Shown piece by piece: positions 53,624 to 61,942 of a stretch of DNA of 64,000 nt. The notes beneath the pieces were generated by a model, which worked only from the letters and a program-made list of their open reading frames with translations, had not been told where the DNA came from and did no database searches. The DNA is from Pseudomonas petrae (GTDB lineage: Bacteria > Pseudomonadota > Gammaproteobacteria > Pseudomonadales > Pseudomonadaceae): assembly GCF_021728295.1 (NCBI RefSeq), contig NZ_JAKJXE010000007.1:328657-392656 (forward strand), read 5' to 3'. How positions within the stretch are numbered: the first letter of the stretch is position 1; each line of letters opens with the position of its first letter. A program made the translations under genes and the position numbers.

Positions 53624-54241
53624 TCAGAGCCCTGTCAGATCGACGCCCTGGAGCAATGCGGGAGCGAATCCGGCGAAGCTCAACAGCGCTGGGATTTTTG
53701 CAGCGAAACCCTGAAACCCGTGATCGCCGCCCGCTTCGATGCGCAATGCACAGGCCCGATAGAAGCTCTGGGCACGGCGGTAATCCAGCGTCTCGTCGCC
53801 CGTTTGCAGCCACACCTGAATACGCTGCGGGTCCTGTGGGGCAGGCACTTCCAGCCCGGCCAGCGCCGCCACGTGGTCGTGCGTCAGCTCCCAGCTCTCG
53901 CCGGTATAAAGGTTTTGTTGGGTGCCGAGAAAACCATCGAAGAGCTGATGCGGATTGACCGCCGGGTTGATCAGCACAGCCTTGAGGCCGTGGCGCTCAG
54001 CCAAGTGAGTCGCATAGTAGCCGCCGAGCGAGCTGCCGGCCAGCAGCGGCCGACCGAGTTCCTCGATTGCGCCCTCCAACTGAACCAGCGCCTGACGCGG
54101 ATGATGATGCAGCTCAGGCACGCGCAAGTATTCGCTCAAACCCAGACGCGCCATCAGCGCCGTCAGCTGTGTGGCTTTCTGCGACTTGGCCGAGCTGTTC
54201 AGGCCGTGAATATAAAGAAGCGTCGATTGATCCTGGTTCAC
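53624..54241 (-). CDS. yqiA: YqiA-type esterase
   Basis: The 205-residue alpha/beta-hydrolase-like esterase begins VNQDQSTLLYIHGLNSSAKSQ. The nucleophile elbow GSSLGGYYA and the C-terminal GGDHGF (His) give the catalytic pair; family enzymes cleave short acyl esters. I choose the GTG at 54241 because GGAGG lies seven bases upstream; the ATG at 54301 would add a Cys-rich 20-residue extension (RPGCIDCRLGGNC) that is not typical. Conserved downstream neighbour of cpdA. Confidence 0.88.
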   Translation of the reverse strand: MNQDQSTLLYIHGLNSSAKSQKATQLTALMARLGLSEYLRVPELHHHPRQALVQLEGAIEELGRPLLAGSSLGGYYATHLAERHGLKAVLINPAVNPHQLFDGFLGTQQNLYTGESWELTHDHVAALAGLEVPAPQDPQRIQVWLQTGDETLDYRRAQSFYRACALRIEAGGDHGFQGFAAKIPALLSFAGFAPALLQGVDLTGL

Positions 54242-54384
54242 GCAGTTGCCTCCCAAACGGCAATCGATACATCCCGGACGGGCTGGCCTGCTGGCGCTCA
54301 TCAGGGCAAAGCCACGCAGTTTACAGGGTCAACTGCGCGAAGACTCGGCTGTTGATAAATCGCGGCAAATTGAGGAAATGTCTT

Positions 54385-55194
54385 TCAGTAGCCCGCGCCG
54401 TTGATGTCGACGTCGAACAGGTCGGGGTCGATGCGCGAAACGCCGGTGTCGATCCGGCCGTCATCGTGCAGACGCAGCCAGCGATAGCCGGGCGCAAGGT
54501 CATCGAGACCGAAATCAGCGCTGTTTGGCGCGAACTGTATGCAGGTTGAAGGCGAAGCCATTAGCCGCACGCCGTCGCGAAGCTGATCGAATTCCTGATG
54601 CACATGGCCCCAGAGCACCGCGCGCACCTGGGGAAAACGCTCCAGCACGGCGAACAGCGCTTCGGGATTGCGCAAACCGATGGGCGCCATCCACGCCGCC
54701 CCGATTGGCACCGGATGATGATGCAGACACACCAGATGATGGCGCTCCGGCGCTTCGCTCAAGGCCTGGGCGAGCAACTGAAGCTGGCCGTCTTGCAGAA
54801 AACCGGGGACGGAACCGGAAACAGCCGAATCAAGCATTGTGATCCGCCAATTGCCGACGTCGACGACAGGCTCGAGAAAGTCGCTGTTCTGCGCGGCAAT
54901 CGCCATCTCCCTCAGCTCGTCGTGATTCCCCGGAATCCAGCGCGCGGGCGCATTCAGGCGATTACTCGCGTCGCGGAACGCCTGATACGACTCAACCGAA
55001 CCGTCCTGAGACAAGTCGCCCGTTGCCAGCACCAGATCGATCGCCGGCTGTTCGATGAGCACACGCTCGACCACCGCATCCAGACTGGCGCGCGTGGGCA
55101 TGCCCAGCAGCGCGCCGTCCGCTTCGGCGAACAGATGACTGTCGGTCAGTTGAACGACCAACACGGATGAGGACTGAGAGGATGCGCTCGACAA
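54385..55194 (-). CDS. cpdA: 3',5'-cyclic-AMP phosphodiesterase
   Basis: The 269-residue metallophosphoesterase hydrolyses cAMP and limits Vfr/Crp signalling. Metal-site motifs: LTDSHLF, ATGDLSQDGS, PGNHDE, CLHHHPVPIG and WGHVHQEFD. The TTG start at 55194 has AAGGAG about seven bases upstream. The gene order yqiA-cpdA is normal, but the conserved upstream neighbour (DUF1249) is separated from it by the two-gene insertion described below. Confidence 0.95.
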   Translation of the reverse strand: MSSASSQSSSVLVVQLTDSHLFAEADGALLGMPTRASLDAVVERVLIEQPAIDLVLATGDLSQDGSVESYQAFRDASNRLNAPARWIPGNHDELREMAIAAQNSDFLEPVVDVGNWRITMLDSAVSGSVPGFLQDGQLQLLAQALSEAPERHHLVCLHHHPVPIGAAWMAPIGLRNPEALFAVLERFPQVRAVLWGHVHQEFDQLRDGVRLMASPSTCIQFAPNSADFGLDDLAPGYRWLRLHDDGRIDTGVSRIDPDLFDVDINGAGY

Positions 55195-55305
55195 TGGCCG
55201 TCTCCTTGAGCGGATGTGGCCGGATTATGGTGGTTGCGAGATGGCATATCAAACCAAGAAATGCGCACCGTTTCGCGGTTACAACGATTACGTTGCGATC
55301 CTGCT

Positions 55306-55656
55306 CTACTGGCGCCGCGAGCTGAGCACTTTGTCAGTGAAGTAGCCTACAACGAGCATGCCGACTACCGCACTGCACACAAGCCAGGGAAGCACTTTCT
55401 CGTAGCGCGTAGTAGGGAAAACGAACATAAGGGGCATCGGCCCAAATAGCCCCAATACTAAACCCGCGAAGCCGCCGACCGCCCACCCCCATGAAATGTA
55501 GCGCGCTGCATATGCGCCTGCTCCAAATCCCATGGCCGTCAGCAGCCCGTACGCAATCGACTGCAATGGCTCGCCTTGATATAAAAACAACCTTACTAGC
55601 GGTGGCGCGCCTACGCCTGACAAGAGCCCGATTAGCATGGCCTTCATCCAATTCAT
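55306..55656 (-). CDS. Small four-helix membrane protein, candidate immunity partner
   Basis: The 116-residue protein MNWMKAMLIGLLSGVGAPP is nearly all hydrophobic, with four predicted membrane helices (about 4-24, 33-53, 55-78 and 86-106) and a basic C-terminus (DKVLSSRRQ). I recognise no family. The ATG at 55656 overlaps the stop of the preceding gene as ATGA, so translation is coupled. Small multi-helix proteins coupled to a preceding secreted hydrolase are a common immunity layout; that is inference. GC is near 60 percent, closer to the chromosome than its partner. Confidence 0.7.
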   Translation of the reverse strand: MNWMKAMLIGLLSGVGAPPLVRLFLYQGEPLQSIAYGLLTAMGFGAGAYAARYISWGWAVGGFAGLVLGLFGPMPLMFVFPTTRYEKVLPWLVCSAVVGMLVVGYFTDKVLSSRRQ

Positions 55657-56060
55657 CGCCATAACGAAGGACAATTCATAAGACTCCAATCATCGGCCCC
55701 ACCAGCGTCAAGAACTTCTTCAACATAACTGACGCAGTTATTGGGTACGACGCCCCAATGCCACCGTTTGACACTGAGCTCTTCCAGCTTGCGCTGGGCA
55801 CCCTCCGAATCACGAATGTACACTTGGCGCCTGAACAGCTCCGACTTACCCGCTTCCCTCATGTATCGTTGATAGTCGTCCTCTGTAAGGCAGTAAGGAC
55901 GGTTCGCCCAACCATCAACATGAAAATAGAAAAATCCCGCTTTGAGTAGTGCATGGCCACACACATTAGGACCATCCCCACTTACCACTACCAGCCATGT
56001 GCAATGCCAGCTAAAAGACACGGCCTTGCAGGAATTCATATGATGCCCAACAAAATTCAT
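55653..56060 (-). CDS. Candidate permuted NlpC/P60- or LRAT-like Cys/His enzyme, low GC
   Basis: The 135-residue frame (ATG 56060, GGAAG upstream; frame open to 56093) has NVCGHALLKAGFFYFHVDG followed much later by WGVVPNNCVSYVEEVLDAGG. A His in a GHALL turn preceding an NNC-Cys helix is the order seen in circularly permuted papain-like (NlpC/P60, LRAT-type) enzymes; I do not recognise a named family. No signal peptide is obvious. GC is about 45-50 percent against 60-65 percent in neighbours, so horizontal origin is likely. It may be the C-terminal remnant of a larger toxin; no PAAR, VgrG or Rhs gene is near. Cytosolic or delivered location unknown. Confidence 0.6.
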   Translation of the reverse strand: MNFVGHHMNSCKAVSFSWHCTWLVVVSGDGPNVCGHALLKAGFFYFHVDGWANRPYCLTEDDYQRYMREAGKSELFRRQVYIRDSEGAQRKLEELSVKRWHWGVVPNNCVSYVEEVLDAGGADDWSLMNCPSLWR

Positions 56061-56211
56061 AACGCGCTTCCGAAGAAAAACGCGATGAAACATATAGGCG
56101 GAATGCGCTCAATAAAACCAGAAATTCCCGCGGCTGTTAATTTTCAGAAAGCACTTACAGACATGTCCTACATAACCGTGACCTATGCAACAGTGACCTG
56201 TATTTCAAATA

Positions 56212-56664
56212 TCAGCGGACTGCCTCAAACTCATGCCCGCAGGCCAGGCAATGGCTCAGCCACTCACCCAGAAACACGTTGAGCTGAGCCTTTTCGTCGG
56301 GCTGGTGCATGTCGGCGTTGGGATAGGGATAGATACCCTGGAAACGACGTGCATGTTCGGCGCCGATGACCTCGGCCATTCGCGCGTCGTGGTAGACCTG
56401 CACTTCGAGCACGGGCACCGGCAGCCAGGGCAGGCTGTGCTCCTGACGCACCTGCAGCGTGGTGGTGTACGGGCAATCGAGGATGACCTCGACCGCCAGC
56501 ACGCCCAGCATCTGGTCGCCCTGAGTCACGGCGACCCGGCGTGAGCGTTGTTGATTGCGCATATCGGGCAGCAAACGCATCAAGCGCGCGTAGTTCGCCT
56601 CGCAGGCGGCTTGCAGCCCGGCGAGGTCGACACGATAGCGCTCGCGCAGAAGATTCACGACCAT
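56212..56664 (-). CDS. yqiB: DUF1249 family protein (YqiB)
   Basis: The 150-residue protein begins MVVNLLRERYRVDLAGLQAACEANYARLMRLLPDM and contains YPNADMHQPDEKAQLNVFLGEWL, typical of the DUF1249/YqiB family that neighbours nudF and cpdA in gamma-proteobacteria. Function is unknown. The ATG at 56664 overlaps the end of nudF by ten bases; the longer open frame runs through nudF out of phase and is not real. Confidence 0.9.
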   Translation of the reverse strand: MVVNLLRERYRVDLAGLQAACEANYARLMRLLPDMRNQQRSRRVAVTQGDQMLGVLAVEVILDCPYTTTLQVRQEHSLPWLPVPVLEVQVYHDARMAEVIGAEHARRFQGIYPYPNADMHQPDEKAQLNVFLGEWLSHCLACGHEFEAVR

Positions 56665-57272
56665 AGCCCCCTTACTTCGGCGCGATTGAGCGCCAGCCAT
56701 TGCATTGCAATAATAGTTGCGGCGTTGACGATGCGCCCGTCCTTGACGGCTTGCATCGCGTCGTCGAATGACCAGACCGAAACCCGAATGTCCTCGGCCT
56801 CTTCTACCAGTCCGTGCAGCCCACCTGCCCCCTCGCTGTCGCACTTGCCCAAGTACAGATGCACGAACTCGTTGCTGCCGCCCGGCGATGGAAAGTATTT
56901 GGTGATCGGCCAAAGGGCGTTGAACGTCAGCCCAGCTTCCTCTTGTCCCTCGCGGTGAGCAACCTCTTCGGGCTCCTCTTTTTTATCGATCAGGCCGGCG
57001 ACCATTTCAATCAGCCAAGGGTTCTCATGCTTGCCGATGACGCCGACGCGGAACTGTTCGATGAGCACGACTTCATCGCGTTTGGCATCGTAGGGCAGCA
57101 CGCAAACCGCATCGTGGCGAACGAACAACTCACGTTTGATTTCCGGGCCCATGCCGCCCGCGAACAATTCATGGCGCAACTGAAGACGGTCGAGCTGGTA
57201 AAACCCCTTGAAGCAGGTCTCACGGTGTGTAATTTCGTAATTCGTCGGCGCCGATCTGTTGCTATCCGTCAT
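56655..57272 (-). CDS. nudF: ADP-ribose pyrophosphatase NudF
   Basis: The 205-residue Nudix hydrolase converts ADP-ribose to AMP and ribose-5-phosphate. The Nudix box GLIDKKEEPEEVAHREGQEEAGL is at about 92-114; the N-terminal GMGPEIKRELFVRHDAV is typical of the NudF type. ATG 57272 is the family start. It is first in nudF-yqiB, divergent from the RsiV-like lipoprotein gene across 220 bases in which no further gene is seen. Confidence 0.95.
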   Translation of the reverse strand: MTDSNRSAPTNYEITHRETCFKGFYQLDRLQLRHELFAGGMGPEIKRELFVRHDAVCVLPYDAKRDEVVLIEQFRVGVIGKHENPWLIEMVAGLIDKKEEPEEVAHREGQEEAGLTFNALWPITKYFPSPGGSNEFVHLYLGKCDSEGAGGLHGLVEEAEDIRVSVWSFDDAMQAVKDGRIVNAATIIAMQWLALNRAEVRGLWS

Positions 57273-57492
57273 AAATTTCTCACTGCTTGAGCACTGTGTC
57301 CGGGCCCATCCTAACGCGCTGTGGTGCGGGATGCAGCCCTTTGAGTTCGCAAAAATAGCCACCGGGGTAGACGGCTGCCGGGGAAAGCACTCTAATCCGC
57401 CCGATGGCGAACTGATTGCGCCCCACACAGTCGAAGGACGTTGCCGTTACCTGCGACGTGACGCCCCTTTTATGCCGATGCCAAGGATCAAC

Positions 57493-58239
57493 ATGTCTTT
57501 CCTGAAGATCATTTCGCTGGCCTGCGTGGCCCTGATTTTGGGCGCCTGCCAAAGCCTGTTCCAACCCAATCTGCGCAGTCCGCTGACCGTTCAGCGTGAC
57601 GCCTCCGAGCTGATCAAGCCCGGCTGCACCACCGATGATTGCCCGCTGGTAAACATCGACACCGTGCATTTCCCCGACGAGCCGAAACTCGACGAGATCG
57701 TCCAGCGCACACTGCTGCAACTGACCCGCAGCGACAGCGATGGTCCGGTGCCGCCGACGTTGAAGGCGTATCAGGAGCAGTACCTGAGCCGCGCGCCAGC
57801 GCGCAACAGCAGCTACCTGCAGGCCAAAGTACGTGAGCAGCATGACGGAATCGTGGTCGTCGAGCTGTCCAGCTACGTTGATTCCGGCACTGGCCAGGGT
57901 AATCCGGGCCGCGCGTTCATCAACTATTCCCGCCAGCAGCAGCGCGTGCTGACACTGGCCGACATGCTGATCCCGGGTCAGGAAGCTGCATTCTGGGACA
58001 AGGCCCGGCTGGCTCATCAGGCCTGGCTGATCGGCAGCAAACTGGACAAGGATGCCGAGTTCCAGAACATGTGGCCATTCAAGCAAACTTCAAACATCGC
58101 CCTGACGTACGGTGCAGTGATCCTCAAGTACCCGGTTACAACCATCGCCCCCTATGCGATGGGCCACATCGAGCTGAAGATCCCGTATCCGCAGTTGAAC
58201 GGCATCATTAAGCCTGAGCTGTTTCCCGGCCGGAGCTGA
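57493..58239 (+). CDS. RsiV-like (DUF3298) lipoprotein
   Basis: The 248-residue product has a lipoprotein signal (MSFLKIISLACVALILGAC, lipobox LGAC) and a C-terminal DUF3298/RsiV-like domain: VTIDTVHFPDEPKL-type start, YSRQQQRVLTLADMLIPG, and ALTYGAVILKYPVTTIAPYAMG. RsiV is a lysozyme receptor in Bacillus; in Pseudomonas the role is unknown. AGGATC precedes the ATG at 57493. Convergent with cytX. Confidence 0.83.
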   Translation: MSFLKIISLACVALILGACQSLFQPNLRSPLTVQRDASELIKPGCTTDDCPLVNIDTVHFPDEPKLDEIVQRTLLQLTRSDSDGPVPPTLKAYQEQYLSRAPARNSSYLQAKVREQHDGIVVVELSSYVDSGTGQGNPGRAFINYSRQQQRVLTLADMLIPGQEAAFWDKARLAHQAWLIGSKLDKDAEFQNMWPFKQTSNIALTYGAVILKYPVTTIAPYAMGHIELKIPYPQLNGIIKPELFPGRS

Positions 58240-59497
58240 TCGTTTTACTGAGTACCAGCTGCAAGACGCCAGCCACAATAAGCGAGGGCAGCGTCGCGCC
58301 GATGTCCGGATACAGGTTCGCCAGCAGATGGTAGGTGCAGATTCCGCCGATCCACGCCAGTAGCGTCATCCAGCGCAAGCCCGTTGTCGCAACGCCGTGA
58401 CGGCGGCGACGCAGGATGAAGTGATCCACCAGCACCACGCCGAACAGCGGCGCGAACACGGAAGCGATCATCAGCAGGAAGTTCTGGTATTGCGCCAGCG
58501 GCGCGAAGCAGGCGATCAGCGTGCAGATAACGCCAATGGCCAGCGCCAGGTGTTCGACTTTGGCCTTTAGCAAAATCCCGCTCGACACTGCAGCGGAGTG
58601 AATGTCAGCGAACGCGTTTTCCGACTCGTCCAGCAGGATCAGCAGCAGCGGAATACCCATCCCCGCCCCAGCCAGCGCCAGCAGCAGCGCATTGGCTTCA
58701 CCACTCGGCGCGAAGGCCAGGGTGTATGCCACGCCAAGGGACATCAGCCAGAAGTTGCCAATAAAGAAGCCCAGCGCTGTGCCGCCGAATACCCCGGTGG
58801 CGCGCTTGCCGAATCGGGAATAATCCGCGATCAGCGGCAGCCACGACAGCGGCATGGCGATGGCAATGTCGAAGCCCACGGCAAATGGCATCGAACCATC
58901 TCCCGCTCGTGACCATAAGGCCGTCAAATCGGCCTTGCTGAACAGGTTGAACGTCAGCCAGGCGCACGCCGCCAAGAGCAGCCAGATGCCCCATTTGCGC
59001 AGGATTTGCCGGACGAACGCCAGCGGCCCACTCACCGCCAGCAAGGTCGCGAGGGCGCCGAAGACGATTGTCCAGAGCATCGGACTGGCCCAGAGGCTGG
59101 CTTCGGAAAAAGCGCCCGCGCCCAACAGGCTGGCGGCGTCGCGCATGACGATGATTTCGAACGAACCCCAACCCACCAGTTGCAGCAGATTGAGAATCGC
59201 CGGAACGCCCGCGCCTTTGCTGCCGAGGCTGAGCTTGAGGGCAGCCATCGACGACAGGCCCGTGTCACTGCCAATGACGCCAACAGCGGCGAGCAGCAAA
59301 ACGCCCACCAGTGTGCCGAGCAGGATCGCCAGCATCGAACCGGACATGCCCAGCCCCGGCGCAAGCAACGCGCCGGTCTGCAGGACCATGAGGCCGATGC
59401 CGAGGGAAAACCACAGAGAAAACAGATCGCGCCCGCCAAAGACCCGCTTGGCAGCGGGCACGGGAGCGTCGGGTGAATAGGTGCCGGGTGTGTTCAC
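58208..59497 (-). CDS. cytX: Putative hydroxymethylpyrimidine transporter CytX
   Basis: The 429-residue NCS1-family permease has about 12 membrane helices; SLWFSLGIGLMVLQTGALLAPGLGMS and SDTGLSSMAALKLSLGSKG fit the cytosine/thiamine-precursor group. Its place after the TPP-riboswitch gene thiC is the reason for the CytX call: import of the hydroxymethylpyrimidine moiety (family and context knowledge). Start GTG 59497. An 86-base gap with a hairpin separates it from thiC, so it may be read through or have its own promoter. It overlaps the lipoprotein gene tail-to-tail by 32 bases. Confidence 0.8.
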   Translation of the reverse strand: MNTPGTYSPDAPVPAAKRVFGGRDLFSLWFSLGIGLMVLQTGALLAPGLGMSGSMLAILLGTLVGVLLLAAVGVIGSDTGLSSMAALKLSLGSKGAGVPAILNLLQLVGWGSFEIIVMRDAASLLGAGAFSEASLWASPMLWTIVFGALATLLAVSGPLAFVRQILRKWGIWLLLAACAWLTFNLFSKADLTALWSRAGDGSMPFAVGFDIAIAMPLSWLPLIADYSRFGKRATGVFGGTALGFFIGNFWLMSLGVAYTLAFAPSGEANALLLALAGAGMGIPLLLILLDESENAFADIHSAAVSSGILLKAKVEHLALAIGVICTLIACFAPLAQYQNFLLMIASVFAPLFGVVLVDHFILRRRRHGVATTGLRWMTLLAWIGGICTYHLLANLYPDIGATLPSLIVAGVLQLVLSKTISSGRETAQA

Positions 59498-59525
59498 GTT
59501 TGTTGTCCCGAAGAAACTAATAGTC

Positions 59526-59556
59526 GATCGTTCCCACGCTATGCGTGGGCACGATC
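59526..59556. repeat. Short palindromic hairpin between thiC and cytX
   Basis: GATCGT-CCCACGC (59526-59539) and GCGTGGG-ACGATC (59543-59556) pair except for one T/C mismatch, around a TAT loop. CGTTCCCACGC-type palindromes recur between Pseudomonas genes; here it may attenuate thiC-cytX read-through. Confidence 0.6.
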
Positions 59557-59583
59557 ACTTGGCGCTAAATAAGCGCATGCAGA

Positions 59584-61485
59584 TCAAACCTTTGTATAAA
59601 GCTGACTGCCTTCCTTCCTGAACCGCTCGGCCTGCTCGCGCATGCCTTCGTCCACCAACACGTCCACCGCGTTGATCTTCTGGTTGGCGGCGTACTCGCG
59701 CACTTCCTGGGTGATCTTCATCGAGCAGAACTTCGGCCCGCACATGGAGCAGAAATGCGCGACCTTGGCCGAGTCTTTCGGCAGCGTCTCGTCGTGGTAG
59801 GCGCGCGCGGTGTCAGGGTCCAGCCCGAGGTTGAACTGGTCTTCCCAGCGGAATTCAAACCGCGCCTTGCTCAGCGCGTTGTCACGAATCTGCGCACCGG
59901 GATGTCCTTTCGCGAGGTCCGCTGCATGGGCGGCTATCTTGTACGTAATGATCCCGGTCTTCACGTCGTCCTTGTTCGGCAATCCCAAGTGTTCCTTGGG
60001 CGTGACATAGCAGAGCATCGCGCAGCCGAACCAGCCGATCATGGCCGCGCCAATGCCCGACGTGATGTGGTCGTAACCCGGTGCGATATCAGTGGTCAGT
60101 GGGCCAAGAGTGTAGAACGGTGCCTCATCGCAGCACTCCAGCTGTTTGTCCATGTTCTCCTTGATCAACTGCATCGGCACGTGGCCCGGGCCTTCGATCA
60201 TGCATTGCACGTCGTGTTTCCAAGCGATCTTGGTCAGCTCGCCGAGGGTCTCCAGCTCACCGAACTGCGCTTCGTCGTTGGCGTCGGCAATCGACCCCGG
60301 ACGCAGGCCGTCGCCCAGGGAGAAGCTGACGTCATAGGCCTTCATGATTTCGCAGATGTCGTCGAAGTGGGTGTAGAGGAAGTTTTCCTTGTGATGGGCC
60401 AGGCACCATTTGGCCATGATCGAACCGCCACGGCTGACGATCCCGGTCACGCGCTTGGCGGTCAGCGGCACGTAACGCAGCAGTACACCGGCGTGAATCG
60501 TGAAATAGTCGACGCCCTGCTCCGCCTGTTCGATCAGCGTGTCGCGGAACAGCTCCCAGGTCAGGTCTTCGGCGGCGCCCCCGACTTTTTCCAGGGCCTG
60601 ATAAATCGGCACGGTGCCGATGGGCACCGGCGAATTGCGGATGATCCACTCGCGGGTTTCATGAATGTGCTTGCCGGTGGACAGGTCCATGACCGTGTCC
60701 GAGCCCCAGCGAATGCCCCAGGTCAGTTTCGCCACTTCTTCTTCGATGGACGAGCCCAGCGCGCTGTTGCCGATATTGCCGTTGATCTTCACCAGAAAGT
60801 TGCGCCCGATGATCATCGGCTCGAGCTCAACGTGGTTGATGTTGGCGGGAATGATCGCGCGACCGCGGGCGATTTCTTCGCGGACAAACTCTGGGGTGAT
60901 CTCTTTCGGAATGCTCGCGCCGAAGCTGTGGCCGGCGTGCTGCTGCGTGAGCAGGCCGGCGGCGCGGGCCTCCTGCAGCTTCATGTTCTCGCGGATGGCG
61001 ACGTATTCCATCTCGGCGGTGATGATGCCCTGACGCGCGTAGTGCATCTGGCTGACGTTAGCCCCCGACTTTGCCCGACGCGGATTGCGCACATGGGCGA
61101 AACGCAGCCTGGTCAGTTCGGCATCGGCCAGGCGTTGCTGGCCGAAATTCGACGTCAGACCTGCAAGGCGCTCGGTGTCGGCACGGGACTCGATCCACGG
61201 CGAACGCACGTCGGCCAAGCCTTTGCGCACGTCGATGATGACGTTGGGGTCGGTGTAGGGGCCGGAGGTGTCGTACACGCAGACCGGCGCGTTGATCTCA
61301 CCCCCGCCGTTTGTTCCAGAGAAGCCAGTCGGCGTGACGTCCAGGCTGATCTCGCGCATGGGCACACGGATGTCCGGACGCGAGCCCTGAACGTAGATTT
61401 TCTGCGAGCGGGTAAACGGTTGAACCGACCCCGAATCGACTTGGGCGGATTCACTCAGATTGGCGTTTTTTAGTGTTGTACTCAT
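59584..61485 (-). CDS. thiC: Phosphomethylpyrimidine synthase ThiC
   Basis: The 633-residue radical SAM enzyme turns 5-aminoimidazole ribotide into hydroxymethylpyrimidine phosphate, the pyrimidine half of thiamine. The C-terminal [4Fe-4S] motif is CSMCGPKFC (CX2CX4C, about 578-586); QCMIEGPGHVPM and GIVSRGGSIMA are diagnostic. The ATG at 61485 has GGAG upstream; the frame's earlier start lies in the leader. The gene is controlled by the TPP riboswitch 184 bases upstream. Confidence 0.98.
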   Translation of the reverse strand: MSTTLKNANLSESAQVDSGSVQPFTRSQKIYVQGSRPDIRVPMREISLDVTPTGFSGTNGGGEINAPVCVYDTSGPYTDPNVIIDVRKGLADVRSPWIESRADTERLAGLTSNFGQQRLADAELTRLRFAHVRNPRRAKSGANVSQMHYARQGIITAEMEYVAIRENMKLQEARAAGLLTQQHAGHSFGASIPKEITPEFVREEIARGRAIIPANINHVELEPMIIGRNFLVKINGNIGNSALGSSIEEEVAKLTWGIRWGSDTVMDLSTGKHIHETREWIIRNSPVPIGTVPIYQALEKVGGAAEDLTWELFRDTLIEQAEQGVDYFTIHAGVLLRYVPLTAKRVTGIVSRGGSIMAKWCLAHHKENFLYTHFDDICEIMKAYDVSFSLGDGLRPGSIADANDEAQFGELETLGELTKIAWKHDVQCMIEGPGHVPMQLIKENMDKQLECCDEAPFYTLGPLTTDIAPGYDHITSGIGAAMIGWFGCAMLCYVTPKEHLGLPNKDDVKTGIITYKIAAHAADLAKGHPGAQIRDNALSKARFEFRWEDQFNLGLDPDTARAYHDETLPKDSAKVAHFCSMCGPKFCSMKITQEVREYAANQKINAVDVLVDEGMREQAERFRKEGSQLYTKV

Positions 61486-61668
61486 CACGGGCTCTCCAGA
61501 CATCATCCAGCAGCGGAATGAATTGTCGGAGCTTGAGCCTGATGGACACGGACGGATGCACCCTGAGACGGCATGGATGCTGAGAATCGAAAGGCGCGGA
61601 CTGTTCAGAAAATGAACAAAGACGACCCCGGACGACACTCAAGAGGACCCGCCGGGAGACGAGAAATC

Positions 61669-61755
61669 TTGTTCCCTACGCAGGCGCTAACCTGATCAGG
61701 TTCAACGGGATCCGGATTATCCGATCTCAGCCTCATATCAAGGCACCCCGACAAG
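61669..61755 (-). promoter_or_regulatory. TPP riboswitch of thiC
   Basis: On the minus strand the aptamer signature is complete: GGGGTGCC near 61750, GGCTGAGATC, then CCGTTGAACCTGATCAGG and CTGCGTAGGGAAC near 61672. Thiamine pyrophosphate binding shuts off thiC (and perhaps cytX). The 184 bases to the thiC ATG are the expression platform and include a small hairpin TGTTCA/TGAACA near 61604-61620. The rest of the 457-base stretch 61486-61942 holds promoters only. Confidence 0.95.
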
Positions 61756-61764
61756 AACGGCGTC

Positions 61765-61794
61765 AGTCTAGTCGTGGCGCAGGCCAAACGCCAA
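61765..61794 (-). promoter_or_regulatory. Possible thiC promoter
   Basis: On the minus strand TTGGCG (61794-61789), an 18-base spacer and TAGACT (61770-61765) place transcription start just before the riboswitch aptamer. Each box matches the sigma-70 consensus at four of six positions. Confidence 0.45.
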
Positions 61795-61942
61795 GCGCGG
61801 AATTCAAACGCGCGTTAAATGGCTGATTTGCCCGATTGTTGTCCCTAGCCTCTGGAACTACACTCGCTACGCGTCGCCAAAGCCATCTGGACCGGACGCA
61901 ACGTCAACGTCTTCATACCGCTTGAATTACTAGGGAATGTCT

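Noticed and set aside
55653..56060. Assignment of the low-GC gene to a named type VI effector family
   Set aside because: The Cys/His order is suggestive, but I do not recognise a specific family and no type VI component is nearby; reported only as a candidate.
59755..61473. Plus-strand open frame of about 570 codons opposite thiC
   Set aside because: Antisense shadow of thiC with Arg/Val/His-rich, domain-free translation; thiC itself is unambiguous.
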